Below, piece by piece: positions 1 through 8,942 of a DNA stretch of 13,097 nucleotides (positions within the stretch are counted from its first letter, which is position 1; every line of letters begins with the position of its first letter). The DNA lies in contig JABUUA010000035.1 in assembly GCA_021443405.1 (NCBI GenBank), positions 1-13,097 of the forward strand, written 5' to 3'. Source of the stretch: Bacteroidaceae bacterium. Its GTDB lineage: Bacteria > Bacteroidota > Bacteroidia > Bacteroidales > Bacteroidaceae. Made by a program: the position numbers and the translations under genes. Below the pieces are notes generated by a model that had not been told where the DNA came from, ran no database searches, and saw only the letters and a list, made by a program, of their open reading frames with translations.

Positions 1-59
1 TTCGAACCCGAGACCCCATCATTAAAAGTGATGTGCTCTACCAACTGAGCTAGCGAGTC
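1..59 (-). tRNA. tRNA-Lys (anticodon TTT), 3' end cut off by the window edge
   Basis: Read on the minus strand from 59 towards 1, the sequence gives a 5' acceptor strand GACTCGC, TA, a D arm GCTCAGTTGGTAGAGC, then an anticodon arm with stem CATCA/TGATG around the loop CTTTTAA, so the anticodon is TTT (Lys). A variable loop follows, then TCGGGTTCGAA, the start of the T arm. The rest of the T stem and the 3' acceptor strand lie beyond position 1. It is transcribed away from the large operon, from the promoter at 90-121. The identity call is strong; only completeness is unknown. Confidence 0.95.
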
Positions 60-89
60 AGCCAAATGCTAATTTCTGATTAGCGAGTG

Positions 90-121
90 CAAAGATACGA
101 ATAAGCGAGCGATTTTCCAAA
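90..121 (-). promoter_or_regulatory. Bacteroidota-type promoter of the tRNA-Lys gene
   Basis: On the minus strand there is TTTG (complement of 118-121), a 20-base spacer, then TATCTTTG (complement of 90-97). This matches the Bacteroidetes housekeeping pattern of TTG/TTTG near -33 and TAnnTTTG near -7. The predicted transcription start is in the low 80s, giving a leader of roughly 25 bases before the tRNA 5' end at 59. It is the best-formed promoter in the window. Confidence 0.75.
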
Positions 122-163
122 TTTATTTCTGGATTTTCGTTTGAAAGCGTGTTTAGGACGGTC

Positions 164-244
164 GCGTGAGGGCTTAGTGAAGCAAGATGATAACCAGCGT
201 GACCATACTGCGCTTTTGACATGGAAAAGGGCGAAAAGCGTGAC
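164..244. repeat. Short GCGTGA repeats and a 7-bp inverted repeat in the tRNA-iorA intergenic region
   Basis: The 314-bp stretch 60-373 between the tRNA and iorA holds no convincing gene. Apart from the promoters it contains GCGTGA three times in the same orientation (164-169, 197-202, 238-243); the last two are part of an exact AGCGTGAC repeat whose copies start 41 bp apart. An inverted repeat CGCTTTT/AAAAGCG (211-217 and 234-240) lies between them. They sit upstream of the proposed operon start site, so they would act as DNA sites, for example for a regulator, rather than as an RNA leader. The words are short and chance is a real alternative. Confidence 0.3.
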
Positions 245-314
245 AAATGTCCATCCTTTTCACCGAAATGAGAAAAAATAGGTTAGAAATGCGTAGTTAT
301 ACGAAATAAAATTG

Positions 315-322
315 TATCTTTG
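315..322 (+). promoter_or_regulatory. Probable -7 element of the iorA operon promoter
   Basis: TATCTTTG is an exact match to the Bacteroidetes -7 consensus TAnnTTTG and lies 51 bases before the iorA ATG, which would give a leader of about 45 bases. No good TTG or TTTG occurs at the expected distance upstream (about 290-297), so either the -33 contact is weak or an activator helps. It is the only promoter-like site recognised ahead of the nine plus-strand genes. Confidence 0.6.
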
Positions 323-373
323 TAGTTACTTCGGAGAAATACACATACATAATAGATTAGATATACAGGAACA

Positions 374-1990
374 ATGAAGCAACTTCTTCTGGGCGATGAG
401 GCCATCGCATTGGGTGCCTTGCATGCAGGTCTGAGCGGCGTGTATGCTTATCCCGGCACGCCTTCCACAGAGATAACGGAATACATACAAGCGTCACCAC
501 TGGCGCGCGAACGGGGCGTTCACAGCCGCTGGTGCACGAACGAGAAGACCGCCATGGAGGCGGCACTCGGCATGTCGTATGCCGGCAAGCGCGCCCTGGT
601 GTGCATGAAGCATGTGGGCATGAATGTCTGTGCCGACGCCTTCGTCAACAGCGCCATCACGGGCGTGAAGGGCGGTCTGGTGGTGCTGGCGGCCGACGAC
701 CCCTCGATGCACTCGAGTCAGAACGAGCAAGACTCGCGCTTCTATGCTAAGTTTGCCATGATTCCCGCCTTTGAGCCCTCGAACCAGCAGGAAGCTTTCG
801 ACCTCACAGCGGCCGCCTTCGACCTGAGCGAGGCGCTGCAAGTGCCCGTGATGCTCCGCATCGTGACCCGTCTGGCGCACAGTCGTGCCGCCGTGGAGGT
901 GGGCGAGCCGAAGGCCGAGAATGCGCTGGAGCCCTCATGCGATTCGTGGGTGCTGCTGCCCGGCATTGCCCGTCGCAAGTATGTGGAGTTGCTGGAGAAA
1001 CAAGTCAAGATGGTGGAAGCCAGCGACCGTGCGACGGAACTGCCTGCCAAGGGCGGCGCGCTCGGCATCGTGGCGTGCGGCATCGGCTACAACTATGTGC
1101 GCGAGGCGCTGGCCGGCGACACCGAAGTGCCCGTGCTGAAGATTACCCAATACCCACTGCCGAAGGACAAGGTGAAGGCCATGGCCGACGCCTGCCAAAC
1201 CCTGCTGATTGTGGAGGACGGTCAGCCCGTAGTGGAGGAGGCCGTGCGGAACATCATCGGCGACAAGGCCGTCATCAAGGGCCGCCTGACCGGCGAACTG
1301 CCTCGCACCGGCGAACTCACGCCCGACTGCGTGGCCAAGACCGTGGCCCAGTGTGCAGCGGGAAAGGCCGTTGCCACATTTGCACCGCAATATGCTCCTG
1401 CCGTGAATCTCGCAGGTCGTCCGCCCCAGCTCTGCCAAGGTTGCGGTCATCGCGACGTATATACAGCATTGAACCAAGTGCTTGAAGCCTATCCCGAGCA
1501 CCGCATCTTCGGCGACATCGGTTGTTACACCTTGGGAGCGCTGCCCCCGTTCAAGGCCCTGTCGTCGTGCGTCGATATGGGCGCTTCCATCACGATGGCG
1601 AAAGGCGCGGCCGACGCAGGGTTGTTCCCCGCCGTTGCCGTGATTGGCGACTCCACGTTCACCCATTCCGGCATGACGGGTCTGCTCGACGCCGTGAACG
1701 ACCATTCGAACATCACGGTGGTGATTTCCGACAATCTGACCACCGGCATGACGGGCGGTCAGGACAGTGCCGGCACGAATAAGTTCGAGCAGATTTGCCT
1801 CGGCATCGGCGTGGCGCCCGACCACCTGCATGTGGTGGTTCCCCTGCCCAAGAACATGGAGGAAATCAAGCGCATCATCCAGCAAGAGATAGAATACAAC
1901 GGCGTTTCCGTTATCATCCCACGTCGTGAGTGCATCCAGACAGCGGCACGCCACGCTCGTGAAGCCAGAAAAGCAAAGGAGGCAGAATAA
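374..1990 (+). CDS. iorA: Indolepyruvate (aryl-pyruvate):ferredoxin oxidoreductase, alpha subunit, without C-terminal ferredoxin domain
   Basis: Large TPP-dependent subunit of the cytoplasmic enzyme that interconverts aryl-2-oxoacid + CoA with aryl-acetyl-CoA + CO2, using ferredoxin. The 538-aa product opens with the pyrimidine-type domain (LLGDEAIALGAL near residue 5, YPGTPSTEI 26-34, NEKTAMEAALG with the probable TPP-activating Glu). A middle transketolase-C-like segment follows, then the TPP-binding domain with QLCQGCGHRD (Cys354, Cys357) and the GDS (425-427) to DN (453-454) motif that binds Mg-TPP. The protein stops about 20 residues after IIPRREC, where many archaeal and bacterial IorA proteins (about 600-650 aa) continue into a domain with two [4Fe-4S] clusters; no CxxCxxC motif is present here. 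The start has a modest AGGAAC site just upstream. The stop overlaps the iorB start by one base. Preferred aryl group is unknown. Confidence 0.92.
   Translation: MKQLLLGDEAIALGALHAGLSGVYAYPGTPSTEITEYIQASPLARERGVHSRWCTNEKTAMEAALGMSYAGKRALVCMKHVGMNVCADAFVNSAITGVKGGLVVLAADDPSMHSSQNEQDSRFYAKFAMIPAFEPSNQQEAFDLTAAAFDLSEALQVPVMLRIVTRLAHSRAAVEVGEPKAENALEPSCDSWVLLPGIARRKYVELLEKQVKMVEASDRATELPAKGGALGIVACGIGYNYVREALAGDTEVPVLKITQYPLPKDKVKAMADACQTLLIVEDGQPVVEEAVRNIIGDKAVIKGRLTGELPRTGELTPDCVAKTVAQCAAGKAVATFAPQYAPAVNLAGRPPQLCQGCGHRDVYTALNQVLEAYPEHRIFGDIGCYTLGALPPFKALSSCVDMGASITMAKGAADAGLFPAVAVIGDSTFTHSGMTGLLDAVNDHSNITVVISDNLTTGMTGGQDSAGTNKFEQICLGIGVAPDHLHVVVPLPKNMEEIKRIIQQEIEYNGVSVIIPRRECIQTAARHAREARKAKEAE
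1975..1982 (+). promoter_or_regulatory. Strong Shine-Dalgarno site for iorB inside the end of iorA
   Basis: AAAGGAGG lies 7 bases before the iorB ATG and within the last codons of iorA. Most other genes here have weak or no such site, as is usual in Bacteroidota. With the TAATG stop-start overlap it suggests translational coupling that keeps the two subunits in balance. Confidence 0.7.
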
Positions 1991-2571
1991 TGAAAAAAGA
2001 CATCATCCTCTGCGGTGTGGGCGGACAAGGCATCCTCTCCATCGCCACCATCATAGGCGAAGCCGCCACCAAGGCCGGCGTGAACCTGAAGCAAGCCGAG
2101 GTGCACGGCATGAGCCAGCGCGGCGGCGACGTGCAGTCGAACCTGCGTCTCTCCACCAAGCAGATTTGGAGCGACCTGATTCCGCTGGGCGGTTGCGACC
2201 TGATTATCTCCATGGAACCGATGGAGGCGCTGCGCTATCTGCCCTACCTGTCGAAGGACGGCGTCATCGTGACCAGCAACAAACCCTTCGTCAACATCCC
2301 GAACTACCCCGAATCGGAAGCACTCTTCGCTGAGCTGAACGCCCTGCCCCATGTGGTGCAGCTCGACATCGAGCAGGTGGCGAAGGACTGCGGCACCCCT
2401 CGCAGCGCCAATGTAGTGTTGCTCGGCATGGCCGCCAAGTATCTGGAAATCGTGAGCCCCGAACAACTGCGCGAGGCCGTTGCCACCATTTTTGCCCGCA
2501 AGGGCGAGGCCGTGGTGGAGGCAAACCTGAAGGCTTTCGACGCCACCAACAATCCCTCGACTACTTGTTAG
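1990..2571 (+). CDS. iorB: Indolepyruvate (aryl-pyruvate):ferredoxin oxidoreductase, beta subunit
   Basis: Small subunit of the aryl-2-oxoacid:ferredoxin oxidoreductase, equivalent to the gamma domain of pyruvate-type oxidoreductases. The 193-aa protein has the family's N-terminal GVGGQG loop (9-14) and the GMSQRGG motif (40-46), followed by the conserved GGCDLIISMEPMEALRYLPYL region. It has no iron-sulphur motif, as expected for this subunit. Length is normal. Its ATG shares one base with the iorA stop, so the two are certainly co-expressed and presumably form the active IorAB complex. The next gene starts 31 bases later. Confidence 0.92.
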   Translation: MKKDIILCGVGGQGILSIATIIGEAATKAGVNLKQAEVHGMSQRGGDVQSNLRLSTKQIWSDLIPLGGCDLIISMEPMEALRYLPYLSKDGVIVTSNKPFVNIPNYPESEALFAELNALPHVVQLDIEQVAKDCGTPRSANVVLLGMAAKYLEIVSPEQLREAVATIFARKGEAVVEANLKAFDATNNPSTTC

Positions 2572-2602
2572 TCCCAATGAACCCGATAAAACGACACACA
2601 CC

Positions 2603-3961
2603 ATGAGCATAGATACAACCAAACAAGGCTCTTCCGTTCCTGTGACGGAGAAGACGGGGGAATACTTCAATCCGGAGTTTGAGACCCTGTCGCGCGCAGA
2701 ACTGGAGGCATTGCAACTGAAACGACTGAAGGAGACGGTGCAGCACTGCATGAACTCGCCCTTCTACAAGAAACGATTCGAGGAGGCAGGTCTGACCGTT
2801 GACGACATCAAGACCCTCGACGACGTTCGCAAGATTCCCTTCACCACAAAGCAGGACTTGCGCGACACCTACCCATTCGGCATTGCATCCGTGCCCTTGG
2901 AGCAATGCACACGTCTGCATTCCTCCAGCGGAACGACGGGCAATCCCACGGTGATTCTGCACACGGCGCAGGACCTCGACGAGTGGGCCAACCAAGTGGC
3001 GCGCAATCTCTGGATGGTGGGTCTGCGCCCGACGGACGTGTTCCAGAACTCCAGCGGCTACGGCATGTTCACGGGAGGCCTCGGTTTCCAGTACGGCGCC
3101 GAGAAGATGGGCATGCTCACCGTGCCCGCGGCAGCCGGTAATTCGCTGCGACAGATTAAGTTCATCAAGGACTTCGGCACCACGGCCATCCACGCCGTTC
3201 CCTCGTATCTCACCCGACTGAAGGAGGTGATGGACCAAGAGGGTGTGGACCCGCGGCGCGATACAAAACTGAAAATCTTCGCCATCGGCGCCGAGCCTCA
3301 TTCCGAGGAACAGCGCAAGCGCATCGAACAGATGTTTGGAGTGAAGGCTTACAACTCGTTCGGCATGAGCGAAATGTGCGGTCCCGGCGTTGGTTTTGAA
3401 TGTAAGGAGCAGAACGGTCTGCACTTCTGGGAGGACTATTACATCGTGGAGATTGTGGACCCGGAGACGCTCGAGCCCGTTCCCGACGGCGAGATTGGCG
3501 AACTGGTGCTGACCACGCTTCGCCGCGAGGCCATGCCGCTGTTGCGCTACCGCACCCGCGACCTTACCCGCGTGCTGGGTCGCACATGTCCGTGTGGCCG
3601 TAACCACGTTCGCATTGACCGTATGAAGGGCCGTTCCGACGATATGATTGTGCTCAAGGGAGTGAACATCTTCCCCATCCAGATTGAGAAGATTCTGATG
3701 AACTTCCCCGAGCTCGCCAACAATTATCTTATCACGCTCACCACCGACGCCGATAACGACAACATGACGGTGGAGGTGGAGTTGGAGGAACTCTTTACCG
3801 ACGACTATCAGCGACTCATTGCGCTGGAGAAGAACATCAAGCGCGCACTCAAGGACGAGATACTGCTCACGCCCCATGTTCGCCTCGTTCCCAAGGGAAC
3901 ATTGCCCGTGAGCGAGGGCAAGGCCGTGCGCGTGGTGGACAAGCGAACCGTGTATAATTAA
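2603..3961 (+). CDS. Phenylacetate-CoA ligase family (PaaK-like) aryl-CoA ligase 1
   Basis: Cytoplasmic ANL-superfamily enzyme of 452 aa that converts an arylacetate, ATP and CoA to aryl-acetyl-CoA, AMP and PPi; in a fermenting cell it could run towards free acid and ATP. Visible motifs are the ATP loop HSSSGTTGNP (106-115), YNSFGMSE ending at Glu257 (A5), RYRTRD with Asp320 (ribose contact), a CPCGR segment typical of PaaK, and SEGKAVRVVDKR with the adenylation Lys440 near the C-terminus. The first 20 or so residues are an extension absent from the second ligase of this operon (7634-8941). No Shine-Dalgarno site is seen before the ATG. It sits between iorB and an ACT gene, a trio recognised from memory in other anaerobes. 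paaK is avoided as a symbol because the substrate (phenyl-, hydroxyphenyl- or indole-acetate) cannot be read from the sequence. Confidence 0.88.
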   Translation: MSIDTTKQGSSVPVTEKTGEYFNPEFETLSRAELEALQLKRLKETVQHCMNSPFYKKRFEEAGLTVDDIKTLDDVRKIPFTTKQDLRDTYPFGIASVPLEQCTRLHSSSGTTGNPTVILHTAQDLDEWANQVARNLWMVGLRPTDVFQNSSGYGMFTGGLGFQYGAEKMGMLTVPAAAGNSLRQIKFIKDFGTTAIHAVPSYLTRLKEVMDQEGVDPRRDTKLKIFAIGAEPHSEEQRKRIEQMFGVKAYNSFGMSEMCGPGVGFECKEQNGLHFWEDYYIVEIVDPETLEPVPDGEIGELVLTTLRREAMPLLRYRTRDLTRVLGRTCPCGRNHVRIDRMKGRSDDMIVLKGVNIFPIQIEKILMNFPELANNYLITLTTDADNDNMTVEVELEELFTDDYQRLIALEKNIKRALKDEILLTPHVRLVPKGTLPVSEGKAVRVVDKRTVYN

Positions 3962-4002
3962 GTTAGCGCCCGCGCGCTCACGCATAAAATTCAAGGAAAC
4001 TT

Positions 4003-4422
4003 ATGACAATCAAGCAACTTTCCATCTTCATAGAGAATAAGAGCGGCACGCTCATTCGCGTGCTCGACCTCTTGAGTCAGGCCAACATTCAGATTATCGC
4101 CTCGGCCGTGGCCGACACCAAGGACTACGGCATCTACCGTGTGCTATGCAACGAACCCGCCAAGGCTTATCTCATCCTGAAGGAAGCGGGCATCAATGTC
4201 CAACTCTCCGATGTGTTTGCCTTGACCATCGACGACCAGCCCGGGCGCGCCGCTGCGGCGGTGAAGTCGTTGAGCGAGGCCGGCGTCAGCATTCTTTATC
4301 TCTACTCTTTCCTATGGAAGGGCCGCGGCGTGCTGGCGTTCCGCGCCGATGCTCCCGACAAGGCGAAGGAGATAATCATGCTGAAGAAAATGATGTTCTT
4401 GACCGAAGAAGATTTCAAATGA
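4003..4422 (+). CDS. Small tandem ACT-domain protein, probable amino-acid sensor
   Basis: The 139-aa protein consists of little more than two ACT domains: one at about residues 3-66 (KQLSIFIENKSGTLIRVLDLL, with the Gly of the ligand-binding turn in NKSGTL) and one at about 70-135 (FALTIDDQPGRAAAAVKSL). There is no catalytic domain, signal peptide or membrane segment. ACT pairs usually bind amino acids at a dimer interface and pass the signal to a partner. Its place directly after the CoA ligase suggests it senses an aromatic amino acid and adjusts the ligase or IorAB, but partner and ligand are inferred. AAGGAA lies a few bases before the ATG, and the stop overlaps the porin start in an ATGATGA arrangement. 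Confidence 0.85.
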   Translation: MTIKQLSIFIENKSGTLIRVLDLLSQANIQIIASAVADTKDYGIYRVLCNEPAKAYLILKEAGINVQLSDVFALTIDDQPGRAAAAVKSLSEAGVSILYLYSFLWKGRGVLAFRADAPDKAKEIIMLKKMMFLTEEDFK

Positions 4423-5606
4423 TGAGTCTGAACCGATTGTTAGCGCTTGCAGGACTGATTGTGGGCTTGTCGCTGTGGAGCCAAAATGTCTGCGCGGAGT
4501 CGGAGACCGAGACGACAGAACTGCCCGCCGCCGAGGAACCGCGCTACCAACCGACGTTGGTGGACGGCGCAGAGGGAATGACCTTAGCGGAACAGTTCAA
4601 CATCAGCAAGACGGGCAACAAATCGACCGACTGGATGGCCGACGTGGCTTCGCGCCTTCAAGTTCATGGCTATGCCCAAGGCTGGTACACCTTCCAGCGG
4701 GCCGAGGGACGGAACACGAATAGTTTTCTGTGCAAGCGAACGTTGCTGTGGGTGAACGCTCAGATAACCAAGCGCTGGTCGTTCCTCTTCATGCACGACT
4801 TCAACAGCGTGGTGCAGGAATACTACACCGACTTTCGCGTGACGAAGAACAATCTGTTGACCGTGCGCTTCGGTCAGTTCAAGACGGGACTGACTTACGA
4901 GAATCCGCTCTCGCCCACGGCCTTAGAGACGATAGATGTCTGCGCCGAAGGCGTGACTTTCCTTGCGGGCTGCGGCACCGACCCCCTCAACGGCGTGCAG
5001 TATGGCCGCGACCAAGGAATCTCTCTCTATGGCGAAACCAACAACAAACTACTGCGTTACGAGGTGCAGGCCGTGAACGGCGCGGGCATTAACCGGAAGG
5101 ACTACGACAATGCAAAGAACGTCATCGGCCGGTTGGAAGTTCGTCCCGTGAAGGGACTCAACCTGTGTGCCACGGGCCAACTGGGCCGCGGTCACGCTTT
5201 GGTGGCCAATCCGGTGTTCAATCCCACTATGCACTTTGGTCAGCGCTACAAGCGCAACCGCCTGACGGTGGGCGCCGACTACAAGTCGAAATGGGTGAAT
5301 GTTCACGGCGAATACCTGCAAGGCTGGGACGGCGACGTCGTGAGTCGGGGCGGTTATGCCACGGGCAGCGTGGCCATTCTGCCGAAGACGCTCGATTTTG
5401 TGGCCAGTTACGACTATTTCAACTTCAACACCTCTCGCGACATGAACATGCACAAGGTAGTGGCCGGTTTCCAGTACTGGTTCTTCAAGCAATGCCGCTT
5501 CCAAGTGCAATACGTCTATAAGAACGCGAACACCGACTACAGCACCTACTTCCGTCGGGGCGACAATCACCAGATTATGTGCCAGATGCAGGTGCGTTTC
5601 AACTAA
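4419..5606 (+). CDS. Outer-membrane beta-barrel porin, phosphate-selective porin O/P-like
   Basis: A 395-aa exported protein. The N-terminus MMSLNRLLALAGLIVGLSLW followed by SQNVCA/E is a signal peptide with cleavage near residue 26; the cysteine there is not in a lipobox. After a short acidic, Pro-rich segment the chain turns into alternating aromatic and polar strands (QVHGYAQGWYTFQ, TLLWVNAQITKRWSFLF, LLTVRFGQFKTGL, GFQYWFFKQCRFQVQYVYK) and ends in QVRFN, the pattern of an OprO/OprP-like barrel. The reading frame stays open upstream into the ACT gene, but the ATG at 4419 is chosen because the signal peptide begins there and it overlaps the ACT stop by four bases; the ATG at 4422 is an alternative. 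Within this operon it may pass anionic aryl acids through the outer membrane, which is an inference from context. Confidence 0.82.
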   Translation: MMSLNRLLALAGLIVGLSLWSQNVCAESETETTELPAAEEPRYQPTLVDGAEGMTLAEQFNISKTGNKSTDWMADVASRLQVHGYAQGWYTFQRAEGRNTNSFLCKRTLLWVNAQITKRWSFLFMHDFNSVVQEYYTDFRVTKNNLLTVRFGQFKTGLTYENPLSPTALETIDVCAEGVTFLAGCGTDPLNGVQYGRDQGISLYGETNNKLLRYEVQAVNGAGINRKDYDNAKNVIGRLEVRPVKGLNLCATGQLGRGHALVANPVFNPTMHFGQRYKRNRLTVGADYKSKWVNVHGEYLQGWDGDVVSRGGYATGSVAILPKTLDFVASYDYFNFNTSRDMNMHKVVAGFQYWFFKQCRFQVQYVYKNANTDYSTYFRRGDNHQIMCQMQVRFN

Positions 5607-5633
5607 GGTAGAACACATAACACTCGCCATCGT

Positions 5634-7157
<1,524 letters not shown>

Positions 7158-7170
7158 TGTTGCATCGCCT

Positions 7171-7584
7171 ATGAATCTACTGGATAAACTGAACCGCGAC
7201 GACCGCTTTGCCCAGAGCATCGGGGCACGAATCACCGAACTTCGTGAAGGTTATGCCCGGACGGAGCTGACGGTGGAGGAGCGCCACCTCAACGGCGGCG
7301 GCGTGTGCCAGGGCGGCGTCATCTACACGCTGAGCGACCTTGCCTTTGCCGCGGTGACCAACAGTCACGGGCTGCTCTCGCTGGGAATCAGCAACACCAC
7401 CACGTTTCTCCATTCGGCCCAGTTGGGCGAGACCCTTGTGGCCGAGTGCACAGAGACGTTCGACCATCACAAGTTGCCCTACTGCGACATCCGCGTCAGC
7501 AACGGGCAGGGCGAATTGATTGCCGTCATGACGGGGCTGGCCTACCGAACGAAGCAGGAAGTTCCGTTCGACACCTTGATGTAG
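7171..7584 (+). CDS. PaaI-like hotdog-fold acyl-CoA thioesterase
   Basis: A 137-aa cytoplasmic protein of the hotdog thioesterase superfamily, expected to hydrolyse aryl-acetyl-CoA (or stalled CoA esters) to free acid and CoA. The key stretch HLNGGGVCQGGVIYTLSDLAF matches the PaaI motif; the probable catalytic Asp is Asp56, and the His of the common CHGG is Gln47 here. NSHGLLSLGISNTTTFL and the GETLVAE strand complete the fold. The open frame extends upstream to 7075, but that part overlaps the transporter gene; MNLLDKLNRDDRF at 7171, 13 bases after the transporter stop, is the natural start for this family. Its place before a second CoA ligase suggests CoA release or clearance of mis-activated acids. 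Confidence 0.87.
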   Translation: MNLLDKLNRDDRFAQSIGARITELREGYARTELTVEERHLNGGGVCQGGVIYTLSDLAFAAVTNSHGLLSLGISNTTTFLHSAQLGETLVAECTETFDHHKLPYCDIRVSNGQGELIAVMTGLAYRTKQEVPFDTLM

Positions 7585-7633
7585 AGAATCCGAAACGAAC
7601 AAATAATAACCAATCATCCTATCACAGACGACT

Positions 7634-8941
7634 ATGATATACAATCCTAAGATGGAGTGCATGCCGCGCGAAGAAATGCGCGAACTCCAAAGCCAGAGAC
7701 TGAAAGATGTGGTCCGCACCTGCTACATGAAGTCGAAATTCTACCGTCGCAAGATGGCCGAGCTGGGCGTCACTCCCGACGACATCCAGTCCATCGACGA
7801 CATTCACAAGCTCCCCTTCACTACGAAATACGACCTTCGTGACGAATATCCCTTCGGACTGATGGTGGTTCCGCCCACCGAAGTGGCCCGCATCCACGCC
7901 TCTTCCGGAACGACCGGCAAGCCCGTGGTGGACGTTTACACGAAGAACGACCTCGACATGTGGTCGGAAGGTGTGGCCCGCGTCATGGCGGCCGGCGGCG
8001 TAGGTCCCGGCGACACTGTTCAGGTGAGCTACGGCTACGGCCTGTTCACGGGCGGTCTGGGCGCTCACGACGGCGCTGCCCGACTCGGCGCCTGCCAGTT
8101 GCCCACCTCGGCCGGCAACACCGAAAAGCAGATTATGCTGATGGAAGACCTCCGCACCAACGTGTTGGCCTGCACTCCTTCCTACGCCATGCGCCTTGCC
8201 GAAGCCATCCAGAACTCCGACAAAGTGTCCATCAAGAACATGCACTTGCGCTGCGGATTCTTCGGCGCCGAGCCTTGGACCGAGGGAATGCGCCGCGAGC
8301 TGGAGGAAAAACTGCACATCAAGGCCTACGACATCTACGGACTCACGGAGATGTGCGGCCCCGGTGTGGGCGGCGAGTGCGAGTGCCAGAACGGAACGCA
8401 CTTGTGGGAGGACATGTTCTACCCCGAGATTATCAACCCCGAGACGCTGGAGCCCGTGGCTCCCGGTGAGTTCGGCGAACTCGTGTTCACGTCGTTGTGC
8501 AAGGAGGCCATGCCCGTCTTGCGTTACCGCACCCGCGACCTCACCCGCCTTATCTACGAACCCTGCAAGTGCGGCCGCACCGCCGTGCGCATGGACCGCA
8601 TTCTCGGTCGTTCCGACGACATGCTCATCGTTCGCGGCGTGAATGTCTTCCCCTCACAGATCGAGGCTTGCCTGACCGACTGCCCCGCCTTCCAGCCCTA
8701 CTACTTCATCACGGTGGACCGAATCAACAACGAAGACACCTTCGACCTCGACGTCGAGCTGAAGCCCGAATACTTCCGCCGCAGTCCGGAGGGTCAGATG
8801 CCTTACATCCAGCCCCTCTACGACCGCATCCAGTCGATGGTCGGCATCAAGCCCAACATCCACATCCTCCCGCCCATGAGCATCGAGCGCTCGATGGGCA
8901 AGGCCAAGCATGTGAACGACAAGCGCAATTTCAAGGGTTGA
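7634..8941 (+). CDS. Phenylacetate-CoA ligase family (PaaK-like) aryl-CoA ligase 2
   Basis: A second, diverged 435-aa ANL-superfamily ligase. It carries the ATP loop HASSGTTGKP (88-97), YDIYGLTE ending at Glu239, RYRTRD with Asp302, a CKCGR segment, GRSDDMLIVRGVNVFPSQIE at the hinge, and SMGKAKHVNDKR with the adenylation Lys423. All motifs needed for acyl-adenylate and thioester formation are intact. Compared with ligase 1 (2603-3961) it lacks the N-terminal extension, and the two differ in the substrate-pocket region (GYGLFTGGLGAHDG against GYGMFTGGLGFQYG) and in the C-terminal subdomain. They are therefore old paralogues, possibly with different aryl substrates. Its stop is one base from the aminotransferase start, so the two are probably translationally coupled. 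Confidence 0.88.
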   Translation: MIYNPKMECMPREEMRELQSQRLKDVVRTCYMKSKFYRRKMAELGVTPDDIQSIDDIHKLPFTTKYDLRDEYPFGLMVVPPTEVARIHASSGTTGKPVVDVYTKNDLDMWSEGVARVMAAGGVGPGDTVQVSYGYGLFTGGLGAHDGAARLGACQLPTSAGNTEKQIMLMEDLRTNVLACTPSYAMRLAEAIQNSDKVSIKNMHLRCGFFGAEPWTEGMRRELEEKLHIKAYDIYGLTEMCGPGVGGECECQNGTHLWEDMFYPEIINPETLEPVAPGEFGELVFTSLCKEAMPVLRYRTRDLTRLIYEPCKCGRTAVRMDRILGRSDDMLIVRGVNVFPSQIEACLTDCPAFQPYYFITVDRINNEDTFDLDVELKPEYFRRSPEGQMPYIQPLYDRIQSMVGIKPNIHILPPMSIERSMGKAKHVNDKRNFKG

Positions 8942-8942
8942 T

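Noticed and set aside
58..246. 62-codon minus-strand open frame beside the tRNA
   Set aside because: It overlaps the tRNA promoter, has no ribosome-binding site and no recognisable feature; AT-rich intergenic composition.
2561..3994. 477-codon minus-strand open frame opposite the first ligase
   Set aside because: Antisense to an intact ANL-family gene with all motifs; composition is His/Leu/Val/Gly-rich without any domain. Treated as a shadow.
4146..4418. In-frame upstream extension of the porin into the ACT gene
   Set aside because: The extra 91 residues are an Arg-rich shadow of the ACT gene. A normal signal peptide begins exactly at 4419.
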